26,348 bases of DNA from a virus: positions 1 through 26,348 of the IMG/VR virus record IMGVR_UViG_3300017613_000224. One strand, 5' to 3'. The position numbers were made by a program, and so were the translations under genes. Shown piece by piece: positions 15,272-21,858 of the stretch (positions are counted from its first letter, which is position 1; each line of letters begins with the position of its first letter). The notes under the pieces were generated by a model. It had not been told where the DNA came from, did not search any database, and was given only the letters and a program-made list of their open reading frames with translations.

Positions 15272-15706
15272 TTAAAAAACATAGAATACACTGTCCCAAT
15301 ATCATCTACTTGTACATCAATGGCTAATGCGTTTAGAGAAAGTGGTATAAATATATTGCCTACCGATTGGGATACAAGCGCAGTCACTACCATATCAGAT
15401 ATGTTTAGGCAGCAAGCAAAGTCGAAATCATCATCTATAATTCCTGATTGGGATTTTAGCGGAGTAACAACCGCACCTTCGTTCAACACATTTAATGGTA
15501 AAAATATGAAACGCTTTTTAGCCACTGGACTAACTAAAACATTTACTATTAATTCTAACCTAATGGGAGAAGATGAGATAAATGAAATGTTCACCAATCT
15601 AGGCGATGGTGGTGGAACGGAAACCGTAACGGTGACAAACAATATTGGTTCAGCAACTTGTGACCCAACAATAGCGACAGCTAAGAATTGGACAGTAGTA
15701 ACATAA
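15272..15706 (+). CDS. C-terminal BspA-like (DUF285) part after the in-frame TGA
   Basis: The same frame as the 13571 gene continues from 15272 to TAA 15704-15706, adding 144 residues. The first codons (LKNIEYTVPISSTCTSM) complete the repeat cut by the TGA. Further units (DWDTSAVTTISDMF and IPDWDFSG) are typical of DUF285 leucine-rich-like repeats, and the end (ATAKNWTVVT) is the usual final strand of this fold. A separate start at ATG 15320 is possible, but no promoter or SD is seen, so readthrough or loss of expression is more likely. These repeats bind host surfaces in bacteria; here probably the outer end of a phage adhesin. Confidence 0.6.
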   Translation, partial: LKNIEYTVPISSTCTSMANAFRESGINILPTDWDTSAVTTISDMFRQQAKSKSSSIIPDWDFSGVTTAPSFNTFNGKNMKRFLATGLTKTFTINSNLMGEDEINEMFTNLGDGGGTETVTVTNNIGSATCDPTIATAKNWTVVT

Positions 15707-15710
15707 TATC

Positions 15711-16022
15711 ATGGAAGGATTTTACAAGCAACAACCAGATGGTTCGTGGAACTATGGAAAGAATGTGTATAATAAGAATTATACATTGACAGAAGCCGAC
15801 CACGAAGAACATGAATACCCTGTTGATGGTTGGGTTTGGCATGATGAAGCGCCAAGAGAGGCTATTGTGTTACTTCATGTAAATGACAACATTGAAGAAA
15901 GTTCATGTAGCGTGAAAATATATTTTTTGGGTGAGGAACTTCAGTTTGATGGCTTCACCTATAAAGATAACCATTGGACTGATGACATGGTGATTGATTG
16001 GGCGTGGGAAAAGTTGAAATAA
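15711..16022 (+). CDS. Hypothetical acidic protein after the adhesin
   Basis: A 103-residue acidic protein, rich in Trp, Tyr, Asp and Glu (MEGFYKQQPDGSWNYGKNVY at the start). It looks like a small beta-rich soluble domain, with no membrane or signal segment. It follows the adhesin by 4 bases and is probably cotranscribed. Position suggests a chaperone or assembly protein for the appendage, or a virion component; this is inference. Confidence 0.6.
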   Translation: MEGFYKQQPDGSWNYGKNVYNKNYTLTEADHEEHEYPVDGWVWHDEAPREAIVLLHVNDNIEESSCSVKIYFLGEELQFDGFTYKDNHWTDDMVIDWAWEKLK

Positions 16023-16059
16023 TATAAATCAGGAACATAACCATTGGAACGGTGTAATC

Positions 16060-16305
16060 ATGAATGAACAAGAAATGGAAGAGCTTAAAAAAGACATGAG
16101 CGACCTGAAAACCGATTTCAAAGAAGTGAAAACTGCATTGATCGGGAACAAAGAACTGATGCAAAGAGGCATCATTGATGATGTGCGTGACAATTCTGCA
16201 TACATCAAAAAGGACAAGCAGCACAAACAAAAGGCAGTTGGCATCTTTGTTGGTGTTCAATCTGCAATCGCTGCATTGCTTACGTGGATAAAATTTAAAT
16301 TTTGA
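16060..16305 (+). CDS. XhlA-like membrane protein of the lysis module
   Basis: Eighty-one residues: a charged N-terminal coiled coil (MNEQEMEELKKDMSDLKTD onward to about 55) and a single hydrophobic segment at about 59-77, ending in a basic tail (WIKFKF). This is the layout of haemolysin XhlA-like and similar phage lysis accessory proteins, which sit in the cytoplasmic membrane with the coiled coil inside. It starts the block 16060-17876 of membrane and lysis genes. It could be a holin partner or an antiholin-type regulator. Confidence 0.6.
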   Translation: MNEQEMEELKKDMSDLKTDFKEVKTALIGNKELMQRGIIDDVRDNSAYIKKDKQHKQKAVGIFVGVQSAIAALLTWIKFKF

Positions 16306-16308
16306 TAA

Positions 16309-16533
16309 ATGCCTGACACTGATATCCTGAAGCAAAAGAGCCTGAACACAGGTCAGATAATCGGGTTGGTCATGTTGGCTATTTCGTCAACTTTTGCAGT
16401 CACGAAGATTGTTCTTGACATTGAACATCAGAAAGACAAACTGAACTACACGAACGAGCGCATTGATAAGAAGCATAATCAAGCGATTCAGTATATTGAT
16501 GACAGATTTGAAGCGTTGAAGAATGATCAGTGA
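16309..16533 (+). CDS. Small single-pass membrane protein, lysis module
   Basis: Seventy-four residues with one membrane segment at about 15-37 (TGQIIGLVMLAISSTFAV) and a charged helical C-terminus. It begins 3 bases after the XhlA-like gene and overlaps the next gene by 11 bases. The build resembles the XhlA-like neighbour reversed, so the two could form a membrane complex. Function inferred from context only. Confidence 0.6.
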   Translation: MPDTDILKQKSLNTGQIIGLVMLAISSTFAVTKIVLDIEHQKDKLNYTNERIDKKHNQAIQYIDDRFEALKNDQ

Positions 16534-16792
16534 ACTGCGAAAAGGTGGACGAAAAGCAAACGCAACACTTCTTGTGATGGTGATCTTGACCGTTGTATAT
16601 CTGCTTCAATTTCCACAGATCACAGCGTTGATGGTGTTGGACTATAAAGACGTTTGCCTTGACATGACGTATGTGAACATGTTTCCACGAATGTCAACGA
16701 CTGAATATATTGCAGGAATGGTCACGCTGATCGGTCTGTTCGGTGCTTCAAATGCTTACACGTACAACAAAACAACAAGTGATGAAGGCTAA
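16523..16792 (+). CDS. Putative holin
   Basis: Eighty-nine residues with a short basic N-terminus (MISELRKGGRKAN), a first hydrophobic helix at about 15-36 and a second at about 62-80, joined by a loop with a Cys and several Met. Two helices, small size and position immediately before an M15 endolysin fit a class II holin, which would open the cytoplasmic membrane and release the endolysin. It overlaps both neighbours by 11 bases, supporting coupled translation. Holins share little sequence, so this rests on topology and position. Confidence 0.6.
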   Translation: MISELRKGGRKANATLLVMVILTVVYLLQFPQITALMVLDYKDVCLDMTYVNMFPRMSTTEYIAGMVTLIGLFGASNAYTYNKTTSDEG

Positions 16793-17171
16793 TTTCGATC
16801 TATACGCCAACTTTTCAAAGCATGAATTTGACTGTTCGCATTCAGGGAAGAATGAAATGCAACATGAATTCATGTCTAAACTTCAGGCATTGCGTACAGC
16901 GTATGGAAAACCTATGAAGATCACTTCAGGGTTTAGAGATTACTCACACCCGATTGAAAGCAAGAAGAAGCGAAAGAACGGGGCGCATCCAACAGGACTT
17001 GCAGCCGATATTTCCACTTCAAGAAAAGAAGCGTATGAAGTTTTGAAACTAGCTTTTGAACTAGGTTTCACAGGAATAGGCATCCAACAACGGGGTTCAG
17101 GTAGGTTCATTCATCTTGACATTATCAAAAGCAATCAGGAACAGCCACGACCAACGATATGGTCATACTGA
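16782..17171 (+). CDS. Peptidase M15 endolysin (D-Ala-D-Ala carboxypeptidase-like)
   Basis: The 129-residue protein has the zinc-binding M15 pattern: H69 and D76 in AHPTGLAAD, and H111 in FIHLDI with D113 after it. An early conserved-looking ITSGFRDYSH supplies the substrate-side Arg region. Such enzymes cut peptide stems of peptidoglycan. There is no signal peptide, so release should depend on the holin encoded just upstream. The start at ATG 16782 overlaps the holin stop by 11 bases; a GTG at 16743 would extend too far into the holin gene. It overlaps the next gene by 13 bases. Length is typical of minimal phage M15 endolysins. Confidence 0.85.
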   Translation: MKANFDLYANFSKHEFDCSHSGKNEMQHEFMSKLQALRTAYGKPMKITSGFRDYSHPIESKKKRKNGAHPTGLAADISTSRKEAYEVLKLAFELGFTGIGIQQRGSGRFIHLDIIKSNQEQPRPTIWSY

Positions 17172-17515
17172 CCTTCATCTACACCTATTGGAAACACATT
17201 CTAATCGCTGTCATTGTGCTTTTGCTTGCTTCTGCTGCACTTTCTTTCTTGTTTGATGGTATTGCATACAAAAAGCAATTGAACGCTTTAAACGAAGAAA
17301 AACGCGAACTACTTGATCAGCGTGAAGAATCAGAACGCTTGATCATTGAAGCATACCGAGACACGATCAGACTGAAGGATCTGCGAATTGACAGTCTTGA
17401 CATTGAAATTGCACGAAAGAAAGTTCACATAATAGATATACACAATGACATTCAACTGCTCAAAGGTGATAGTCTTGCTATTGCTGACGCACTTCAGCGC
17501 GTTTTCGCAAGATGA
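17159..17515 (+). CDS. Inner-membrane spanin-like protein
   Basis: A 118-residue protein with an N-terminal membrane segment at about 11-32 (HILIAVIVLLLASAALSFL) followed by a long, charged coiled coil to the end. This is the topology of an i-spanin: anchored in the inner membrane with a periplasmic coiled coil that bridges to the outer membrane. It follows the endolysin and contains, in another frame, the start of a gene with a signal peptide, an arrangement typical of Rz/Rz1 pairs. No sequence similarity was recognised; the assignment is structural. Confidence 0.55.
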   Translation: MVILTFIYTYWKHILIAVIVLLLASAALSFLFDGIAYKKQLNALNEEKRELLDQREESERLIIEAYRDTIRLKDLRIDSLDIEIARKKVHIIDIHNDIQLLKGDSLAIADALQRVFAR

Positions 17516-17876
17516 AGTCATCGTCATTTGGTACGAAGAACAAACGCGATACTGCATCACAGAAGAACAGGCACTTCTGACTGTTGAACTTGACAGCGTG
17601 AATGAAGGACACAAAGCGATCATTCTTGACTTGGAGTTTCAGAACGCTGAATTGAAAGCTGTTGCAGCAGCAAAAGACACGATCATTGAAGCAACGGAAG
17701 TGATCGCTGACATTGAAGTTGAACGACATGAAATGACCAAAAAGGAACTAAGGCAGCAAAAGAATAAAGCCATACGTGAATGGTTCAAGAACAATTCTGA
17801 AAAGCTACTTATCGGTGCAGGTGCTTTCACAGGCGGTTTTGCTTTTGGTATTGGTACAGGATATGGTGCAAGGTGA
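17445..17876 (+). CDS. Exported coiled-coil protein, partner of the spanin-like protein
   Basis: The 143-residue product begins with a signal-peptide-like segment (MTFNCSKVIVLLLLTHFSAFS) and probable cleavage before Gln-Asp. A coiled coil follows (about 50-110), then a Gly-rich hydrophobic end (GAGAFTGGFAFGIGTGYG) that could enter a membrane. The first 71 bases lie inside the upstream gene in a shifted frame. It lacks a clear lipobox, unlike classical Rz1; Cys5 is too early. It may be an outer-membrane-side spanin with a C-terminal anchor. The export signal within the overlap supports this start. Confidence 0.55.
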   Translation: MTFNCSKVIVLLLLTHFSAFSQDEVIVIWYEEQTRYCITEEQALLTVELDSVNEGHKAIILDLEFQNAELKAVAAAKDTIIEATEVIADIEVERHEMTKKELRQQKNKAIREWFKNNSEKLLIGAGAFTGGFAFGIGTGYGAR

Positions 17877-18075
17877 AACCGTTTACAAATCTGACAAGGG
17901 CCATGCTGTTTTTGAATGGTATCAATCCAGTGAACAACCTGATGAACTTTCAAAGATGTACCGAATATTTTTTGCTGATGGTAGGCAACTTTGGACAAAT
18001 ACAATGGACATCATAAAGAAGCAATTGGAACACAAAAAACCCAAATCAGAGGTTGTTCAATTGTCGATGTTCTGA
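17863..18075 (+). CDS. Hypothetical 70-residue protein at the end of the late operon
   Basis: Start chosen at ATG 17863, which overlaps the upstream gene by 14 bases; a longer frame from 17776 would lie almost wholly inside that gene. The product (MVQGETVYKSDKGHAVFEWY onward) is a small mixed alpha/beta domain with many aromatics and a Lys-rich C-terminus. There is no signal or membrane segment, so it is probably cytoplasmic and not part of lysis. Function unknown. Confidence 0.55.
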   Translation: MVQGETVYKSDKGHAVFEWYQSSEQPDELSKMYRIFFADGRQLWTNTMDIIKKQLEHKKPKSEVVQLSMF

Positions 18076-18094
18076 AATTATTTTCATCTTTTTT
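18073..18094 (+). terminator. Weak terminator-like hairpin after lysis module
   Basis: TGAAA/TTTCA (18073-18086, loop TTAT) is followed by a T-run at 18089-18094. The stem is only five A/T-rich pairs, so efficiency would be low. It sits at the boundary between late genes and the recombination promoter. Confidence 0.35.
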
Positions 18095-18104
18095 CTTGAA
18101 ACGC

Positions 18105-18138
18105 TTGCTTGTATTAATTTAATGCGTATGTTTACACC
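18105..18138 (+). promoter_or_regulatory. Promoter of recombination operon (best example of motif)
   Basis: TTG at 18105-18107, then exactly 19 bases, then TATGTTTACACC at 18127-18138. This matches the Bacteroidota TTG/TAnnTTTG spacing. Transcription should begin about 18139-18142, leaving an A-rich leader of about 25 bases to the ATG at 18166. Confidence 0.7.
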
Positions 18139-18165
18139 ATGCAAACAACGAAAAACATAGAAAAC

Positions 18166-18348
18166 ATGACAACTTACAAAGTAGAAAAAAACGAGAAGTA
18201 CGGAGATTACAGAGTAAATAAGTACGTAAATGGTGAATGGATGAACCAAAGAGATGGCAACTGGTCAAAGCATCAAGCAAACCAAAAAGCGAAAGCATAT
18301 AGACAAAGGACTGCAAAAGGGTTCAACACAATGACCGACAACTTTTAA
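18166..18348 (+). CDS. Small basic hypothetical protein, first early gene
   Basis: Sixty residues, start at ATG 18166, because the in-frame ATG at 18139 lies at the predicted transcription start. The product is basic and aromatic-rich (MTTYKVEKNEKYGDYRVNKY), with beta strands first and a Lys/Arg/Gln helix last. First position after the strongest promoter suggests an early-expressed factor, possibly DNA- or host-protein-binding. Function unknown. Confidence 0.6.
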   Translation: MTTYKVEKNEKYGDYRVNKYVNGEWMNQRDGNWSKHQANQKAKAYRQRTAKGFNTMTDNF

Positions 18349-18355
18349 TTAAACA

Positions 18356-18377
18356 GGGGCAACCATAAGAACGCCCC
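18356..18377 (+). promoter_or_regulatory. GC-rich hairpin in leader of 18402 gene
   Basis: GGGGC (18356-18360) pairs with GCCCC (18373-18377) around a 12-base loop. The run ATTAAAACAAACACAAACAAC follows before the next ATG. It lacks a T-run, so it may be a processing or stability element and not a terminator. Confidence 0.4.
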
Positions 18378-18401
18378 ATTAAAACAAACACAAACAACAT
18401 C

Positions 18402-18731
18402 ATGAATTTATTAGAAATTGAGAAACGGCTAACTGATAAACGTGACTACCTTTCACCTGATGCAAGGTCAGTATCACAACAACTTTTATCAACCTTGCGT
18501 TCATCAGACCATGACAGGGCTTTCACAACATCAAAAAGGGTGCTTGGCGAAATATGCCGAGCCTTACAAGTTGAAGCATCCAAAACCAAAGGCATCAATC
18601 AATGGTACATTTCAGCATGGAACAATTCAGACATGGAAGTTGCAGTAATGCTTTCATCTGATGTTTCCATTTTTGAAACCATTGCTGATGCGATCAATCC
18701 AATGAAAAACAAACAATATCTAAATCAATAA
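18402..18731 (+). CDS. Hypothetical helical protein before RecT
   Basis: A 109-residue, mostly helical protein (MNLLEIEKRLTDKRDYLSP at the start) with a Lys/Ser-rich middle and no Cys, signal or membrane segment. It begins after an A/C-rich leader and ends 2 bases before the RecT gene, so it is likely cotranslated with it. A recombination or single-stranded-DNA-binding accessory is possible by position only. Confidence 0.6.
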   Translation: MNLLEIEKRLTDKRDYLSPDARSVSQQLLSTLRSSDHDRAFTTSKRVLGEICRALQVEASKTKGINQWYISAWNNSDMEVAVMLSSDVSIFETIADAINPMKNKQYLNQ

Positions 18732-18733
18732 TC

Positions 18734-19594
18734 ATGACACAAACAACAGTTCAACTTTTCAGAAATGACAGCGTGAAGAAGCAATTTGATAAACTACTTG
18801 GCGCAAAGTCAGCAGGTTTTATGTCAAGTGTTCTTCAAGTAACATCAAACAATAAGTTGCTTGAAAAGGCAGACCCAATGACCATATTGAATGCGGCCTT
18901 GACTGCTGCTGCTTTGGATTTACCGATCAATCAAAGTCTTGGTTTCTCTTACTTAGTACCATTCAAAGGTCAGGCGCAATTTCAACTTGGTTGGAAGGGC
19001 TATGTTCAACTTGCTCAAAGAACTGGACAATATAAAGCAATCAATGTGATTGAGGTCTATTCCAACCAATTCAAATCATTCAATGCAATGACTGAAGAAC
19101 TTGATTGTGATTTTACGGTTGAAGGTTCAGGAAATGCGGTTGGGTATGTAGGTTATTTCAAACTGCATAACGGTTATGAAAAGACAACATTTTGGTCAAG
19201 GGATAAGGTGACCAAACACGCTAAAAAGTACAGCCAATCATACAAAAAAGGTTATGGTGTTTGGGCTGATGGTGAAGATGGCTTCACTGCAATGGCAAAG
19301 AAAACGGTTCTGAAGTTGATGCTTAGTCAATGGGGTATCATGTCAATTGAAATGCAAACGGCACAATTGGCGGACCAATCAGTGATGGCTAAGGAAGGTC
19401 AATACCAGTACGCTGATAACATCCATGACCAAGAAGAACAGAACGCAATTGAAGAAACCAAACGTATCAGTTCATTTCTTGATAAGTGTGACCGTTTAGA
19501 GGATGTTGAAACGCTTGAAGAAACATTGGCTGATGAAACACTTTCTGAAGGGGCGCAAGAAGCGATTGAGCAGAAGAAAATGGAGTTCACATAA
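18734..19594 (+). CDS. recT: RecT-family single-strand annealing protein
   Basis: The 286-residue product matches RecT in length and order. The N-terminus is helical. A segment PMTILNAALTAAALDLPIN (about 48-66) is the usual small-residue helix. SYLVPFKGQAQFQLGWKGYV (about 73-92) is the RecT core, followed by AQRTGQYKAI and an FTAMAKKTVLKLML segment. RecT coats single-stranded ends and anneals them to homologous DNA, working with a paired exonuclease. That partner is encoded next (19623), followed by a RusA resolvase, giving a complete phage recombination set. The acidic C-terminus (about 230-286) is typical. Start follows the 18402 gene by 2 bases. Confidence 0.9.
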   Translation: MTQTTVQLFRNDSVKKQFDKLLGAKSAGFMSSVLQVTSNNKLLEKADPMTILNAALTAAALDLPINQSLGFSYLVPFKGQAQFQLGWKGYVQLAQRTGQYKAINVIEVYSNQFKSFNAMTEELDCDFTVEGSGNAVGYVGYFKLHNGYEKTTFWSRDKVTKHAKKYSQSYKKGYGVWADGEDGFTAMAKKTVLKLMLSQWGIMSIEMQTAQLADQSVMAKEGQYQYADNIHDQEEQNAIEETKRISSFLDKCDRLEDVETLEETLADETLSEGAQEAIEQKKMEFT

Positions 19595-19598
19595 TTAG

Positions 19599-19610
19599 TA
19601 TCTTTACACC
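19599..19610 (+). promoter_or_regulatory. Promoter box before exonuclease gene
   Basis: TATCTTTACACC matches the repeated motif. It lies 5 bases after the RecT stop and 12 before ATG 19623, with a leader AAAACAAACAAC. No TTG at the right distance is visible. Confidence 0.45.
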
Positions 19611-19622
19611 AAAACAAACAAC

Positions 19623-20459
19623 ATGAAACGACAAATTGATTTTTCAAAGCACCTTTTCAGGGCATCATCATCAGGTAAATTGATGACAGGCGTGAAACCT
19701 AATCTAACGGCTAATCAAGCAAAGTTACTTGGTGACCTGAAGGATAAACAGGTTGATGGAAAGATTACCGACAAGCAACTGATTACGTTGGGCAATCTAC
19801 TGGATAAGCAACTTGCAAAACCGACCCTTTCAACAACTACAAAAACGTATTTGGAACAGCTTCATAAAGAAGTCATTTTTGATAAGGCTGCACCGCTTAC
19901 ATCAAAATATTTGGATAAGGGAATACAGGTTGAAGAAGCATCTATTTCACTTTATTCAGATGTTACAGATACGCTTTTCATCAAGAACAAGGAACGCAAG
20001 AACAATGACTTTCTAACGGGTGAAGCTGATAATGTTCAGGGCAAAATACGTGACATCAAGAGCAGTTGGGATTTATCAACCTTCCCAATGTTTGAAGATG
20101 AAATTCCAAACAAAGATTACTATTGGCAATTGCAATGCTATATGGAACTTTGGAACATTGATGAAGCTGAATTGATCTATTGTTTGGTTGATACACCATT
20201 GACATTGATTGAAGATGAAAAACGCAGAATGTCATGGAAAATGGGCTTCATTGACCTTCCTGATGATATGGCTTTAGAGATTGAAAAGAACATGATGTTC
20301 AATGATGTTCCTGCTGAATTTCGTTGCAAGGTCTATCATGTAAAAAGGGATAAGGCAGCAATGAAGCAGTTGCAAGACCAAATAGAACGGTGTAGAGCCT
20401 ATTTAAACGGCCTGTCAGAGGCTTTAGCTGATAAGTTGGCTATCAATGCAAACGCTTAA
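19623..20459 (+). CDS. PD-(D/E)XK exonuclease, RecT partner
   Basis: A 278-residue protein with the features of YqaJ/RecE-type nucleases: a Gly-Glu-x-Asp segment at 133-136, then D144-I-K146 (the D-x-K core) in RDIKSSWD, and a Gln/Tyr motif in YYWQLQCYMELW (about 166-177) resembling the QxxxY of exonucleases. The N-terminal third is helical with a Lys-rich region. Such enzymes degrade one strand of double-stranded DNA to expose ends for RecT. Adjacent RecT and RusA genes support this. It overlaps RusA by 14 bases. Confidence 0.8.
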   Translation: MKRQIDFSKHLFRASSSGKLMTGVKPNLTANQAKLLGDLKDKQVDGKITDKQLITLGNLLDKQLAKPTLSTTTKTYLEQLHKEVIFDKAAPLTSKYLDKGIQVEEASISLYSDVTDTLFIKNKERKNNDFLTGEADNVQGKIRDIKSSWDLSTFPMFEDEIPNKDYYWQLQCYMELWNIDEAELIYCLVDTPLTLIEDEKRRMSWKMGFIDLPDDMALEIEKNMMFNDVPAEFRCKVYHVKRDKAAMKQLQDQIERCRAYLNGLSEALADKLAINANA

Positions 20460-20772
20460 AATTAAGCCGTTATCAGTCAATGAAGCGTTTCGTGGAAGGC
20501 GTTTCAAAACACCAAAATACAGAGCCTTTCAGAAGATCGTTCTCTTATCGCTAAAACCTGTTAAAGTACCATCAGGCAAACTACATTTGAAACTGATATT
20601 CGGCTTTTCTTCAAAGGGTTCTGACATTGACAATCCAGTAAAGCAATTCACCGATTGTTTAAGCAAGAAATTCGGGTTCAATGACAATCAGATATACAGG
20701 TTGGAAGTGAGCAAAGAGATTGTTTCTAAAGGCCATGAATTTATTTCTTTTGAAATATTGCCTTTTGTATAA
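20446..20772 (+). CDS. rusA: RusA-like Holliday junction resolvase
   Basis: The 108-residue protein carries SDIDNPVKQFTD with D60, D62 and K66, the conserved acidic/Lys active-site segment of RusA, and a further Asp in GFNDNQIYRLEV that lines up with the third catalytic acid. Length (about 110-130 in the family) fits. RusA dimers cut four-way junctions made during recombination and replication. It follows and overlaps the exonuclease gene by 14 bases. The next promoter is just after its stop. Confidence 0.88.
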   Translation: MQTLKIKPLSVNEAFRGRRFKTPKYRAFQKIVLLSLKPVKVPSGKLHLKLIFGFSSKGSDIDNPVKQFTDCLSKKFGFNDNQIYRLEVSKEIVSKGHEFISFEILPFV

Positions 20773-20782
20773 CATAATTGCG

Positions 20783-20793
20783 TATGTTTACAC
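20783..20793 (+). promoter_or_regulatory. Promoter box before small-gene cluster
   Basis: TATGTTTACAC matches the motif. TTG occurs at 20758-20760 (22-base spacer) and 20765-20767 (15). It gives a leader of about 17-20 bases rich in AAACAAACAAC to ATG 20813. Confidence 0.5.
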
Positions 20794-20812
20794 AAACAAA
20801 CAACAAGAAAGC

Positions 20813-20983
20813 ATGAAAACTAAATTCGAAAAAGGGCAAAAAGTAAAGTATTTAGGACACGAAGCTAAAATTACATCAGTCATTGAAAGTTTTGGTGATG
20901 TGTTTTACAGCTTGAAATACTTTAAAGGTCAAACATTCTCTGTTCATTTTGTATCTGAAACTGATGGTTCAATAACTGAATAA
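20813..20983 (+). CDS. Small SH3/KOW-like hypothetical protein
   Basis: Fifty-six residues from ATG 20813, downstream of the promoter box; a longer frame from 20720 would overlap rusA. The product begins MKTKFEKGQKVKYLGHEAKI, a pattern of short strands with Lys/Gly turns like small SH3/KOW-type beta barrels. It overlaps the next gene at TAATG. Possibly nucleic-acid or regulator binding; unproven. Confidence 0.6.
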   Translation: MKTKFEKGQKVKYLGHEAKITSVIESFGDVFYSLKYFKGQTFSVHFVSETDGSITE

Positions 20984-21186
20984 TGGCAGATTATCAAACC
21001 ATATCACAGAAGGTTTATTGTGAAGATTGCGGTGTTGCTTATTATGACACTGATGGACATCAATGCGCCTATCATGAATGTGATACCTGCAATGAAATCT
21101 TTCATGACCCTGAAAGCATTGAATTTGAATGTGAAGATTGTGCAATGATACCTGATGAAGAAAAACCAATAAAAACAAAATCATGA
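20983..21186 (+). CDS. Small zinc-ribbon protein
   Basis: Sixty-seven residues with Cys-x-x-Cys pairs: CEDC near the start, CDTC in the middle (after CAYHE), and CEDC towards the end, with His residues between. This suggests one or two zinc ribbons/knuckles. It is acidic overall, so DNA binding is less likely than protein binding. It overlaps both neighbours (TAATG upstream, ATGA at 21183-21186). Possible early regulator or anti-host factor. Confidence 0.65.
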   Translation: MADYQTISQKVYCEDCGVAYYDTDGHQCAYHECDTCNEIFHDPESIEFECEDCAMIPDEEKPIKTKS

Positions 21187-21404
21187 GAATATTTCAAACA
21201 GTAAAGACAGAAAAACAAGCGCGGAAACTTCTTGAAGGCGATTATGTAAAATCAACCGAGCGCGGAACTTGTCAATGTGAGTGCGGTGAAACTGAATCCA
21301 TAATAGCTTATGGAAAGGTGGATTATTTAAAACTGGGGTCAATCGGAATCTGCGAAGGTTGCGGTGATGATGAACGACCATTTGGCGAAGTATTTTATTC
21401 TTAA
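21183..21404 (+). CDS. Second small zinc-ribbon protein
   Basis: Seventy-three residues; Cys-x-Cys-x-Cys (CQCEC, about 30-34) and CEGC (about 58-61) form a likely single zinc site around a beta hairpin. The N-terminus (MRIFQTVKTEKQARKLLEGD) is a helix. The ATGA overlap with the preceding zinc-ribbon gene suggests cotranslation and perhaps a joint function. No enzyme motif was seen. Confidence 0.65.
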   Translation: MRIFQTVKTEKQARKLLEGDYVKSTERGTCQCECGETESIIAYGKVDYLKLGSIGICEGCGDDERPFGEVFYS

Positions 21405-21421
21405 AAAAAACCAAAGAAAAC

Positions 21422-21592
21422 ATGAAAGAAGAAAAGAAAATTGACACATCAAGACCGATGGCTGAACACGTTCAGGATAGTATTGTTGCAGGGCTTACAG
21501 GTTCAGCCGTTTACACAGGTCAAGATATTTTGAACCTTATGGTGAAGCATCAAAAGGAGTACATCAACGAGTTGAAAAAACAGAACAAATGA
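21422..21592 (+). CDS. Small helical hypothetical protein (56 aa)
   Basis: A frame from ATG 21422, after an A-rich leader (AAAAAAAACCAAAGAAAAC), to TGA 21590-21592 in ATGA overlap with the next gene. The product is helical and charged at both ends, with a Gly/Ala/Thr-rich middle (SIVAGLTGSAVYTG) and a Lys-rich C-terminus. No function recognised; coupling and leader support a real gene. Confidence 0.6.
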   Translation: MKEEKKIDTSRPMAEHVQDSIVAGLTGSAVYTGQDILNLMVKHQKEYINELKKQNK

Positions 21593-21858
21593 ACCAAGAA
21601 ATATTTTTTCCAGTAGGTGAAACAGAAATTAAACTTGATGTTGAATTTTCACTTCAGAATGATGGCATTGGTTCGTATGAATGTCATGGTTTCAAAGGTT
21701 TTGATGCAGGTTCTGACTATCTTGAAATTGAAGATATTGTTCCTGTTTGGGATAATGAACCTGCTTTGTTGCGTTCAGCCTTTATGAAGCGTATTGACAA
21801 CGATTTTGAAAAACTATCTGAAGAAGTTGAACCATATTTAAAAAAAGAAAATGCCTAA
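21589..21858 (+). CDS. Acidic hypothetical protein
   Basis: Eighty-nine residues, very acidic (many Asp/Glu). It begins with beta strands (EIFFPVGETEIKLDVEFSL) and ends in a helix. Small acidic phage proteins sometimes mimic DNA or bind host enzymes, but nothing specific supports that here. It overlaps the 21422 gene by ATGA and the next gene by 8 bases. Confidence 0.6.
   Translation: MNQEIFFPVGETEIKLDVEFSLQNDGIGSYECHGFKGFDAGSDYLEIEDIVPVWDNEPALLRSAFMKRIDNDFEKLSEEVEPYLKKENA

Noticed and set aside
15272-15319. Frameshift or programmed slippage between adhesin halves
   Set aside because: Both halves are in the same frame, so a single stop codon explains the break and no slippery site is needed.
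17776-17862. Longer N-terminus for the 17863 gene
   Set aside because: The extra 29 codons lie wholly inside the exported coiled-coil gene and look like an out-of-frame shadow.
18139-18165. Upstream ATG for the first early gene
   Set aside because: It sits at the predicted transcription start of the TATGTTTACACC promoter; ATG 18166 with an A-rich leader is better.
20720-20812. Longer frame for the 20813 gene
   Set aside because: It overlaps the rusA end and crosses a promoter box; the extra residues are an unrelated hydrophobic run.
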